Assembly (NCBI GenBank): GCA_002497295.1 | Contig: DANO01000025.1 | Span: 53,316-117,315, forward strand | DNA from: Euryarchaeota archaeon UBA171 | GTDB lineage: Archaea; Thermoplasmatota; Poseidoniia; Poseidoniales; Thalassarchaeaceae | Length of the DNA stretch: 64,000 bases | Direction: 5' to 3' | In this document: positions 17,055 to 24,872 of the stretch, piece after piece | Layout: every line of letters starts with the position of its first letter | How positions within the stretch are numbered: the first letter of the stretch is position 1 | Made by a program: the position numbers and the translations under genes | Notes under the pieces: model-generated | The model's input: only the letters and a program-made list of their open reading frames with translations | Told to the model about the DNA's origin: nothing | The model's database searches: none

Positions 17055-19828
17055 GCGCCCTCACCTCTATGGCGACGCTCGGTGTGTATCCATGCACTTC
17101 CTGCCAACCCCGGCGCTTCGAGGTATTCTTCGTCCGGCAATACCTGGACATGCCAATCGGGATCCAACTCCTCCGGGGGTATTTCTGGGGCATTGCCGAA
17201 CAGTGCCCCGTTGTGATATGCATCCGGTTCAGATTTTAGACGACGCTCTCTGTCTCGAATACTATGTTGAGCCCCCCTCTCCTTCAGAATCTTGGATAGA
17301 GGAGTCTGATCCAGCCTGGGTGACTGCAGATCTAGTGGACTCTCTAAACCCCCCTTCCTGCAAGTAGATTCTACAGCGCGATATATTTTGTCCGGGGTCA
17401 TGGGCAACTCTTGTACTCTGACTCCAATGGCATCGTACACAGCATTGCATACTGCTGGGAGTATCGGCAATAGGGGTCCTTCCCCTGCTTCCTTGGCTCC
17501 GAACGGCCCTTCTGGATCGTTAGACTCTACTATTATGGGGACGACCTCAGGCATCTCGTGAACTGTGGGTATTTTGTATCCGAGAAGATCAGGATTCAGA
17601 AGATTGCCCGTCCTCCCATAACGCATCTCCTCGGAGATTACTTGGCCAAGTCCCATGTGACAGGATCCGATAATTTGCCCCTCGACAGAGAGCGGATTGA
17701 GTGCCTTTCCACAATCGTGGGCAGCCCAGACCTTCTCCACCTTTATCTTGCCAGTCTCGACATCAACATCTACTTCAGCCACATATGCAGAAAACGAGTA
17801 GGCAGGCGCGAGTCCCGCTGCTGCGCCTTTATGCATCTTGCCCATGGGGGGAGTCCTGTACGAACCCGACGCAACAAGTGCGCCACGATCTTCTTGTGCC
17901 TTGTGAAGAGCTTCAAGATAGGAAATCCCGATCGATGGATCGTCTTTGTTGAACACTCGCCTGTCTCCGATTACGATTCTCTTTTCATCAGCACCCGTTA
18001 TTTCCGATGCCGCCTTGATCAACTCAGAACGAATCTGCATAGCAGCCGACACAGCAGCATTCGCATTCATGAAAGTAACACGGCTAGAGTACGATCCAAG
18101 ATCGACGGGAGAAGTATCTGATTCTCTTGACCTTATTCTTATCATGTCCATCGGCAAACCAAGGACTTCAGCAACAGATTGCGCGACAACTGTGTCAGAG
18201 CCCTGGCCAATATCAGCTGCACCCGTGTGTATTGTCACCCCTCCATCCATGTCGATTTTCAGATGGACAGTGGCGTGAGGGAATTTGTTCGGATCCCAGT
18301 GAATTGGGAGGCCGCTTCCAGAGATAAAGAAGCCACATCCCACGCCTATCCCTTTTCCGAGGGGCATCTTCCTGAATTTTTCATCCCAGCCCGATTCTGC
18401 CCGAACCCTTTCGAGACATTCCCTCATGCCCATCGAAGTGATCCGGAAGCCAGTTATCGTTGCAGAGTGGGGTGGGAGCAGGTTGGCAAGCCTCAAATCT
18501 ATCGGGTCCACTCCAAGTTTTTCTGAAATATCGTCTATACCTACTTCCACAGCACACCTGGAGTTAACGGCACCATGGCCTCTCATCGCCCCGCTTGCCG
18601 GTTTGTTCGTCCAAACCCTGGCTCCCGTGTAATGAAATGCCCCAATTTCATATGGTGCTGTGTGAAGTACGCCATTGTAGTACGTGGTGACATGCCCAAA
18701 AGATGCAAATCCACCTCCATCAATCAATGCATCCGTTTCTATCCCGCTGAACCGACCTTCATCATCGGCATGAATGGCCATGGATATCTTTGACGGGTGC
18801 CTACCTCGATTGGTCCAGAATACCTCCTCCCGGTCAAAGGTTATCCTGACAGGACGACCGGTCTTCCGAGCGAGAATAGCTGCACACATTTCATGGGGGA
18901 AGGGGTCCGATTTACCCCCAAAACCCCCTCCTACAAACGTCCTATAGACGTTAATTTGGTGCATCGGTATCTCAAGTACGTCCGCCAATGCGCGGTGCAC
19001 GTAGTGGGGAACTTGTTGGGGCGTGTAGAGGGTTAGCCGTCCACGAGGGTCCCAGTGTGCGACAACTGCATGCGGCTCTGTAAATCCGTGATTTACTCCC
19101 TTGAATGTCCACGAACTCTCGTGCGATGCGATCGAATCTCCAATACTTTGAATTCTGCCGAATTTTTGGAATACCCGCTTTTGTACATTTGATTCTCCGA
19201 TATGGTATCGACCCCTGTCATGAATTGGGTTATCTGAATCCTTCAAACCATCTTTTATGTCGAATATGGGTTCCAAATTTTCGTACTCGATACGGATAGA
19301 ATTAGCAGCCAGACGAGCTGTGTCCTCATCTTCGGCCGCTACACATGCAACGATGTCGCCAATATGGCGAACTTTCTCTACGGCCATCGCATGCTCATCT
19401 TTCGTGACTGGCAGAACTCCGAAAGCATGGGGCGCGTCCTCTCCCGTTGCAATGCCAAGAACCCCTGGAATAGCTTCAGCCTCGCTAGCATCTATCGACA
19501 AAACCCTCGCATAATGCCGATCGGTACGTACAAGACGCCCGATTATCTCACCAGGAAGACGGATATCATCACCATACAACGCTTGTCCGGTCACTTTCCA
19601 TTTGCTATCTATCAGAGGAGTACGCTTTCCAATCACTCTTCCTGTTACGAGGTCATCATGCCGATGTGGGCCCCATGGCTGGGGTAGTTCGCCACCTTGA
19701 CTTTCCGGTATTCTCGCCGACCCTCTCTTTTCTGAGATGGGCGAGGAACCGCCTGAACCCGGACGCGTGAAGTCAAGCTTCCCTGGTTGTTGTCTGTAAC
19801 CGACCATCTCTTTCTTGTCTTTTGACAC
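17051..19828 (-). CDS. Molybdenum hydroxylase large subunit (4-hydroxybenzoyl-CoA reductase alpha-like)
   Basis: A 925-residue molybdopterin-binding catalytic subunit, GTG start. The N-terminal a/b hammerhead domain (GRVIGKRTPLIDSKWKVTG, about 62-80) and the Mo-binding domain are complete. The active-site loop reads SGAMRGHGAVN rather than the AYRCSFR or AYRGAGR of aerobic CO dehydrogenases or the AFRGFG of xanthine dehydrogenase. The catalytic glutamate region is GAKEAGEG, close to that of 4-hydroxybenzoyl-CoA reductases. With the Fe-S loop of the medium subunit, this points to that subfamily; the true substrate in this organism is unknown. An N-terminal extension of about 50 residues precedes the first conserved block. 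Operon order is regulator, small, large, medium. Confidence 0.9.
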   Translation of the reverse strand: MSKDKKEMVGYRQQPGKLDFTRPGSGGSSPISEKRGSARIPESQGGELPQPWGPHRHDDLVTGRVIGKRTPLIDSKWKVTGQALYGDDIRLPGEIIGRLVRTDRHYARVLSIDASEAEAIPGVLGIATGEDAPHAFGVLPVTKDEHAMAVEKVRHIGDIVACVAAEDEDTARLAANSIRIEYENLEPIFDIKDGLKDSDNPIHDRGRYHIGESNVQKRVFQKFGRIQSIGDSIASHESSWTFKGVNHGFTEPHAVVAHWDPRGRLTLYTPQQVPHYVHRALADVLEIPMHQINVYRTFVGGGFGGKSDPFPHEMCAAILARKTGRPVRITFDREEVFWTNRGRHPSKISMAIHADDEGRFSGIETDALIDGGGFASFGHVTTYYNGVLHTAPYEIGAFHYTGARVWTNKPASGAMRGHGAVNSRCAVEVGIDDISEKLGVDPIDLRLANLLPPHSATITGFRITSMGMRECLERVRAESGWDEKFRKMPLGKGIGVGCGFFISGSGLPIHWDPNKFPHATVHLKIDMDGGVTIHTGAADIGQGSDTVVAQSVAEVLGLPMDMIRIRSRESDTSPVDLGSYSSRVTFMNANAAVSAAMQIRSELIKAASEITGADEKRIVIGDRRVFNKDDPSIGISYLEALHKAQEDRGALVASGSYRTPPMGKMHKGAAAGLAPAYSFSAYVAEVDVDVETGKIKVEKVWAAHDCGKALNPLSVEGQIIGSCHMGLGQVISEEMRYGRTGNLLNPDLLGYKIPTVHEMPEVVPIIVESNDPEGPFGAKEAGEGPLLPILPAVCNAVYDAIGVRVQELPMTPDKIYRAVESTCRKGGLESPLDLQSPRLDQTPLSKILKERGAQHSIRDRERRLKSEPDAYHNGALFGNAPEIPPEELDPDWHVQVLPDEEYLEAPGLAGSAWIHTERRHRGEGA

Positions 19829-19833
19829 CCAAA

Positions 19834-20445
19834 TCAGCCTCCATATTCGGGATCCGGATTACTTGCTGGACGAGTAGTCGAAACCAACCTTTCATTAGAT
19901 GTAATGATCTCAGAGGCTTCCATTATCGAATCCACAATTTGCTGATACCCCGTGCACCGGCAGAGATTCCCCTCTATAGCGCCCGCGGCCTCTTCTCTTG
20001 TAGGTGAGGGATTTGATTCTAACAGCGCAGCGCAGACAACTAAAAAGCCAGGGGTACAAAACCCGCATTGACTTCCGCCGCATTCTGCAAACATGGTTTG
20101 TATAGGGTGTAGGTGATGACCATCCGCGAGACCTTCCACAGTAGTGATTTCACAGCCTTCCGCTTCTACTGCAAGAGTCATGCATGACAACTTAGGCTCC
20201 CCATCGATAAGAACTGAACAGCATCCGCATGTGCCCATATCACAGCCTCTTTTCGCTCCGAGTGTGCCGACGCCATCTCTCAATACGTCAAGAAGAATGT
20301 CGTGATCTCTGATGATTATTTGGCGGCTCTTTCCATTGACAGAGGCTGCCCATGCCCTAGTGGAAACCCCATTTTCGACAGGAAGGGGGCGAGCGACCAT
20401 GCAACCACCCGGGGTCGGTGGTGTAAGAGAGTTAGGGCTATTCAA
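19834..20445 (-). CDS. Molybdenum hydroxylase 2Fe-2S small subunit
   Basis: A 203-residue iron-sulfur subunit. The plant-ferredoxin-type cluster is ligated by C68, C73, C76 and C88 (motif CDMGTCGCC then LSC). The second cluster uses C127 and C130 (QCGFC) and C162 and C164 (LCRCTG). It transfers electrons from the molybdenum centre to the FAD subunit. An N-terminal extension of about 33 residues precedes the ferredoxin fold. The start overlaps the regulator gene by 4 bp (ATGA), and the stop lies 5 bp before the large subunit. Confidence 0.95.
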   Translation of the reverse strand: MNSPNSLTPPTPGGCMVARPLPVENGVSTRAWAASVNGKSRQIIIRDHDILLDVLRDGVGTLGAKRGCDMGTCGCCSVLIDGEPKLSCMTLAVEAEGCEITTVEGLADGHHLHPIQTMFAECGGSQCGFCTPGFLVVCAALLESNPSPTREEAAGAIEGNLCRCTGYQQIVDSIMEASEIITSNERLVSTTRPASNPDPEYGG

Positions 20446-21089
20446 CCAAGGTCATCTGCAACCTTGCCCATGATGATATTCTCAATTAGTTTGAGATGTC
20501 CCCCCATGGTCGATCTAGCCATGCCCATTGTTTCTGCAAGATCCTTCACACTTATTTTTCTCTCTTCGGAATAGTATCCCATATCTATTGCGCATCGAAG
20601 GACCTCTACTTGACGTTCAGTAAGCAGATTTCTCCACAATCTCGGGCCATCGGCCTTAACTGGCTGAATGCTTATTGAGTCCCATGGCATCATGAGTTTC
20701 AGTAATTCAATCAGCCTCTTCATCGAATCGGTACGCCCAGTAAAGTTGAGCTCAAGCCCCTCTGAATCGAGGCCATATGGCGGATGCAGATGAATTTTCT
20801 CAAGATCAAGCATCATCATGGGCAAGGTGTGTGTAAGGTTCACTGATGCCAGAAATGTTCCCGTGTCTGCATCTGTCTCATGAACTTCGATAAGATCGAA
20901 TGTGGAGATTTGCATCACATCATCCAAGACTCCGGAATGAGGTTTGATTTCTGCAAGATGCTCAATACCATCCGTACCCAATTTCAGATGAGCAAGAATT
21001 TCATAACTCTCAACTTTGTCCATCAACTGCCTGAATTCCTCGATCCCTTCGAGCCCACTCCTGTCCCATCGAAGTCTGACCCGCCTCAC
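20442..21089 (-). CDS. Bacterio-opsin activator-type HTH regulator
   Basis: A 215-residue archaeal transcription regulator, GTG start. The C-terminal region (about 155-207) is an HTH_10 domain, with the typical opening LTERQVEVLRCAIDMGYY and then VKDLAETMGMARSTMGGHL. The N-terminal part, about 140 residues, is a probable sensor region without a recognised ligand motif. It is the first gene of the molybdenum hydroxylase operon and overlaps coxS-like by 4 bp, so it probably controls the operon and itself. A TATA-like element is placed 26 bp before the GTG. Confidence 0.88.
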   Translation of the reverse strand: MRRVRLRWDRSGLEGIEEFRQLMDKVESYEILAHLKLGTDGIEHLAEIKPHSGVLDDVMQISTFDLIEVHETDADTGTFLASVNLTHTLPMMMLDLEKIHLHPPYGLDSEGLELNFTGRTDSMKRLIELLKLMMPWDSISIQPVKADGPRLWRNLLTERQVEVLRCAIDMGYYSEERKISVKDLAETMGMARSTMGGHLKLIENIIMGKVADDLG

Positions 21090-21110
21090 ATGCTACCTTC
21101 TACAGTCACA

Positions 21111-21119
21111 GATATGAAA
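21111..21119 (-). promoter_or_regulatory. TATA box of the molybdenum hydroxylase operon
   Basis: The minus strand reads TTTCATATC centred about 26 bp before the GTG at 21089. The spacing implies a leaderless message for the regulator. No other candidate lies between 21090 and 21180. Confidence 0.5.
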
Positions 21120-21180
21120 CTAGTAGTCCAACAACGGCAACCGGACATCAACAAGGAAACCATCTGACTTCTTGTGAAAT

Positions 21181-21990
21181 TCAGGGATCAGATCTCATGA
21201 TGTGAATTATCTCGCTACAAACTGAGAACGCAATCTCTTCCACAGTAACTGCATCGATTGGCACCCCTATCGGACATCGGACATCATCTATTTTCTGTGC
21301 AGGGGCCCCTGCTGATTTGGCAGATTTCGCGAATGCCCTCCATTTGGTTTTGGAACCGATACAGCCTATTCTCGGCATTTCCTCACCCTCCATGGTTAGA
21401 AAGCCGACAAGTAGACGTTCATCTATCGACCAGTCGTGCCCTAGGAGTAATATATCTGAGAATCTCCCTAAAGATGTTACATTTTCTAATTTGAGAAATT
21501 GTTCTGCTTTGAGTAAAATAAGCTCTTCTGCATCAGGAAATTTACTCTCAGAGACAAATTCTTTCCTTTCATCAAATACACTGTAACTCCAACCAAGGAG
21601 GCCACATGCTTCGCTTATCGCTTGTGCCACATGCCCGCCCCCCATTAGGAGTAGGTGGGGTTTAGGCTCCAACTTCTCGAACGCCACAATTACCCTGCCC
21701 CCGCATAGACTGTTGAGGTTAGTGGTAGAAGCATCTTCATTTTCCTTTGAAAGAACAAATGTCTCGACTCCCCCAATCCCTCCTTCAAGCATGTCTCTTA
21801 GCCGAGCCTCAACCTTCATCTCGAGACCAGCGCCACCCACTGTGCCATGAATCAAACCGCTCGAGGATAATGCCATCTTCGCACCCACCTTTGCAGGAAC
21901 GCTACCATTAGACTCCACAATTGAGGCCATAGCGACGCTTTCTAACTTTGCGAGTTGCCCTAAAGACCACTCCAGAGTCCTCGCCCCCAT
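21181..21990 (-). CDS. XdhC/CoxI family molybdenum hydroxylase maturation factor
   Basis: About 269 residues from ATG 21990 (the frame extends to a TTG at 22056, with GTG codons at 22008 and 22002 between). The family inserts the sulfurated molybdenum cofactor into xanthine dehydrogenase-like enzymes. Visible features are the GTVGGAGLEM segment of the XdhC N-terminal domain, a Rossmann nucleotide-binding motif (LLLMGGGHVAQA), and the family ending CPIGVPIDAVTVEEIAFSV. The hydroxylase operon lies 91 bp downstream on the same strand and a MocA-like gene lies at 23252-23824, so this is a dedicated maturation set. It is divergent from the exporter at 22085. Confidence 0.88.
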   Translation of the reverse strand: MGARTLEWSLGQLAKLESVAMASIVESNGSVPAKVGAKMALSSSGLIHGTVGGAGLEMKVEARLRDMLEGGIGGVETFVLSKENEDASTTNLNSLCGGRVIVAFEKLEPKPHLLLMGGGHVAQAISEACGLLGWSYSVFDERKEFVSESKFPDAEELILLKAEQFLKLENVTSLGRFSDILLLGHDWSIDERLLVGFLTMEGEEMPRIGCIGSKTKWRAFAKSAKSAGAPAQKIDDVRCPIGVPIDAVTVEEIAFSVCSEIIHIMRSDP

Positions 21991-22084
21991 ACTATAACGC
22001 ACACTCACATTGTCTTTTTCAGTTACGGAAATAACAAGTCTCAGGATTGGGAACAAATAAGACCGCCATGCTTCTGACCGGAAC

Positions 22085-23287
22085 GTGAGTCAGACGCTGG
22101 ATATTGTCATCACTGCTATGCGGGATGCATTCCTTGCCGTCACGGTATTCGTTGCCGCAATGGTGCTCCTATTCAGCTGGCTACAGTACCTAACTGCTGG
22201 AAGATTCGTTGAATGGATAAGATCAAGTCGAAAGTGGCAGCCGCTTATTGGGGCTCTTATGGGCCTCACTCCTGGATGTGGTGGCGCCATCATTATGATG
22301 CCAATGTATGCAAGAGGGTATGTCACATACGGCACTGTTCTATCTACGTTGATTGCCACTCTCGGGGATTCCGCGTTCGTTCTTTTCGGAGCGACAATAC
22401 AAGACCCATCACTCCTGGAGCCTGTTCTTGCAGTCCACTTGATATCATTCATTGCTGGAGTGTCGTGGGGGTATGGTGCAGATTATCTTGAGATTACGCC
22501 ATCTAGACCCTTGGGCCGACTCAGTTTTCGCAATGCCAATCAAACTACTGAGACGGGCGACCAAGAAGAAATTATCGACGAAAACCTCGATATAATCTCC
22601 AGTTTCCCTCGTGAAGAACCAGGGACGCTATCGTATCGCATTGTACATAGTGGATACAGAGTCTGGTGGGCAGTCACATCTGTCGGACTGGTACTCGGTA
22701 TAATGCTGATTTTCTGGTTCGCCGAGGATCCAAACTACTCGCCGGAAATTGTATGGGACATATCGACGAGAGATGGCATACTCACATGGGTCGGTACAAT
22801 CGGCACCACTCTCTCTATTATCCTATATCTTGCTTCCAAGAGCTTTTTTGCAGATGATACGGAGGCAACAATCGGAGATAAGTTGAATTCTCTCGACGAG
22901 ACTCTGACCCATGCTGCCTCAGAGACAGCATTCGTGACTTTTTGGGTTCTTTCTGCGTATCTTGTATTCGAGGTTGCTATGTCTCTAGGCGGCATATCCG
23001 AGTCAGATTTAGCTTCGAATGGCGATGGCGCAATGGCGGTTGTTGTCGCTGCTTCCATAGGGCTGATACCTGGGTGCGGGCCTCAGATAATCGCGATAAC
23101 GTCATACATAGAAGGAATCATTTCATTCCCTGCATTAGTGGCAAACGCGATATCGCAGGATGGTGATGCCTTGTTTCCTCTCTTAGTACGCCACCGAACA
23201 GCGTCTCTGTGGGCCACAGTTCACACTCTGTTGCCCGGATTGGCCTCTGGCCTAATATTGCTCTGGATGGGCGTCGACTTTCCATGA
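22085..23287 (+). CDS. Predicted 10-TM metal exporter (ArsP_2 / 'putative manganese transporter' family)
   Basis: A 400-residue polytopic membrane protein, GTG start. Two related halves each contain a proline-cysteine motif in the membrane: LTPGCGGAIIMMPMY (61-75, C65) and LIPGCGPQIIAITSY (near 325-340). A hydrophilic loop rich in Asp/Glu (about 155-180) separates them. The repeated PGCG motif is the mark of the putative heavy-metal exporter family ArsP_2. The ion is unknown. It is divergent from the XdhC-like gene and overlaps the 3' end of the MocA-like gene by 36 bp on the opposite strand, placing it inside the molybdoenzyme maturation set. Confidence 0.75.
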   Translation: MSQTLDIVITAMRDAFLAVTVFVAAMVLLFSWLQYLTAGRFVEWIRSSRKWQPLIGALMGLTPGCGGAIIMMPMYARGYVTYGTVLSTLIATLGDSAFVLFGATIQDPSLLEPVLAVHLISFIAGVSWGYGADYLEITPSRPLGRLSFRNANQTTETGDQEEIIDENLDIISSFPREEPGTLSYRIVHSGYRVWWAVTSVGLVLGIMLIFWFAEDPNYSPEIVWDISTRDGILTWVGTIGTTLSIILYLASKSFFADDTEATIGDKLNSLDETLTHAASETAFVTFWVLSAYLVFEVAMSLGGISESDLASNGDGAMAVVVAASIGLIPGCGPQIIAITSYIEGIISFPALVANAISQDGDALFPLLVRHRTASLWATVHTLLPGLASGLILLWMGVDFP

Positions 23288-23824
23288 AGACTCTATGTCG
23301 GGCCATTTTGATTTGAGCATCTGAACATCGGCTTCCGTATCTATATTGAGATTCATATGGGGGTCCTCTACTTCGAACCTCATAGGAGCACAGAGGCTAC
23401 TGAGAGGCGTATCTGGTAGTGCATGCTTGACCGCTTCTATAGATGCCTCGTCAAGAAGTATGGGATGGCCTCCTCTGCCACCATTCGATGGGCAGGTACA
23501 AACTTCAGAGTCAATAAGGCGTCTGAGAGTTTGGGATGAGAAGCCGGGCCGATCCACCGGCGCTACTATGGCACGCTTTGGCCATCTAAGAGCCGTAAGA
23601 CCACATTTTATCGATCCTGTTCTACCGCTATCGGGATCAGAATTAACACAATTAATGGCGCCAAAAAGTGGCACTTCGTCTTCATCCCACTGCGTAGAGC
23701 TAACGACGCAGACCCTAAGCCCATGACTCATCATCATCTGAGCCATTGCTGAGACAAGAGGCCTACCCCCAACTTCAATCAAAGCTTTGTCCCTGCCAAG
23801 TCTTCGACTGAAGCCTCCTGCCAA
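23252..23824 (-). CDS. Molybdopterin nucleotidyltransferase (MocA/MobA-like)
   Basis: A 190-residue NTP-transferase that would add CMP or GMP to molybdopterin. The N-terminal AGGFSRRLGRDKAL is the nucleotide-binding loop, and VDRPG is the metal-binding Asp region. For a xanthine dehydrogenase-family client the cytosine form (MocA) is the likely product, which is inference from context. The only usual start codon is the TTG at 23824, which would leave out the first beta strand. In-frame codons upstream encode ENYCIIL, exactly what the family has before AGG, so the real start may be an unusual codon (for example CTG or ATA) just after the upstream stop at 23862. Confidence 0.85.
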   Translation of the reverse strand: MAGGFSRRLGRDKALIEVGGRPLVSAMAQMMMSHGLRVCVVSSTQWDEDEVPLFGAINCVNSDPDSGRTGSIKCGLTALRWPKRAIVAPVDRPGFSSQTLRRLIDSEVCTCPSNGGRGGHPILLDEASIEAVKHALPDTPLSSLCAPMRFEVEDPHMNLNIDTEADVQMLKSKWPDIESSWKVDAHPEQY

Positions 23825-23861
23825 GATTATGCAATAATTTTCTGATGATTTATCCAGTATA

Positions 23862-24815
23862 TCACGACCCCATGAAGAGGCGAATTATGTATGCTCCATA
23901 TCCAACAAGCATGAGCCCCCCCAGAGGGCGGGAAAGACCCTTTCCGATGAGTATCGAGCAGGCCGCAAGTCCCGAGCTGGCCACAAGCACCCATATGTCC
24001 AAATCCAAGAACGAATCAGCAATTCCGATTCCGCCGCCGACTATCGAACCTATGCTGAGTACTGCCATCACATTTGCAACATTCGACCCAAGTATGTTGC
24101 CTATAGCTACGCCTTGCACACCACGTAATGATGCGGTTATCGTGACTGCAAGTTCTGGTAAAGAGGTTCCAAATGCAACCAACGTGAGGCCGATAACAGT
24201 CTCAGGAACACCCATCGATATGGCAACCCCCTCGCCCCCTTCTATCAGAAAGTCAGATCCATATTTCACCAAAACTAGACCTCCGATAAATGCAATAGAA
24301 GCAATACCCATGCCGCCTGGAATCCACGATTCTCCATCCTCGCTCGAGTCCTCTCCTCTTGTTTTCAGGATGTATGCGAAGTAGACGCCCATCGAAAATA
24401 TCGACATCACTCCCAACCATGCAGGGAACTCGCCCAATAGAGTCGCTCCAAGGACTACCCCCGTCGCGACTAGTAGCATCAATGCATCTTCTCGAAGATT
24501 TTTGTCGGGCTTGGATGTTGCACCAAGAATAATTGCTATTGAAAGGACGAGCATCACATTGGCGATATTCGACCCCAACACCCCTCCAACAGCCAAATCA
24601 ACAGACTCTTCCGTGCCTCGGCTTAACGCGTTCAAAACAACTCCTAGCTCAGGAAGACTCGTACCAATTGCAACTAATGTGAAACCCACTAGGAACGAAG
24701 GCATACCAAAATGGCTTGCTATTTTCATTGATCCTTGAACCACCGCCTCTCCTCCAAATACTAGGAGTATGAGGCCAATACAAAGGAGGACCTCGTCCGG
24801 AAGTCCCCCGATCAT
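23862..24815 (-). CDS. Sodium/calcium antiporter, CaCA family
   Basis: A 317-residue cation exchanger of the YrbG/K-dependent Na/Ca exchanger type. The two alpha repeats are obvious and in opposite halves: AIGTSLPELGVVL with GSNIANVMLVLS in the first, and AFGTSLPELAVTI with GSNVANVMAVLS in the second. Both ion-binding glutamates are present. About ten membrane helices. The protein ends just before the MocA-like gene on the same strand. A strong TATA-like box lies 27 bp before the ATG. Confidence 0.93.
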   Translation of the reverse strand: MIGGLPDEVLLCIGLILLVFGGEAVVQGSMKIASHFGMPSFLVGFTLVAIGTSLPELGVVLNALSRGTEESVDLAVGGVLGSNIANVMLVLSIAIILGATSKPDKNLREDALMLLVATGVVLGATLLGEFPAWLGVMSIFSMGVYFAYILKTRGEDSSEDGESWIPGGMGIASIAFIGGLVLVKYGSDFLIEGGEGVAISMGVPETVIGLTLVAFGTSLPELAVTITASLRGVQGVAIGNILGSNVANVMAVLSIGSIVGGGIGIADSFLDLDIWVLVASSGLAACSILIGKGLSRPLGGLMLVGYGAYIIRLFMGS

Positions 24816-24837
24816 GATATGTCCGCAACGCCCAGTG

Positions 24838-24847
24838 GCATATAAGA
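24838..24847 (-). promoter_or_regulatory. TATA box for the CaCA antiporter
   Basis: The minus strand reads CTTATATG centred about 27 bp before the ATG at 24815, which would give a leaderless transcript. Confidence 0.55.
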
Positions 24848-24872
24848 AGCGGATGATTTCTCACTCGACCAT

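Noticed and set aside
17558..18121. A 187-residue plus-strand frame
   Set aside because: Antisense to the hydroxylase large subunit, which is complete and carries all catalytic motifs.
17051..19828. Aerobic CO dehydrogenase (CoxL)
   Set aside because: The active-site loop lacks AYRCSFR and AYRGAGR, and the medium subunit has the 4-hydroxybenzoyl-CoA reductase type Fe-S loop.
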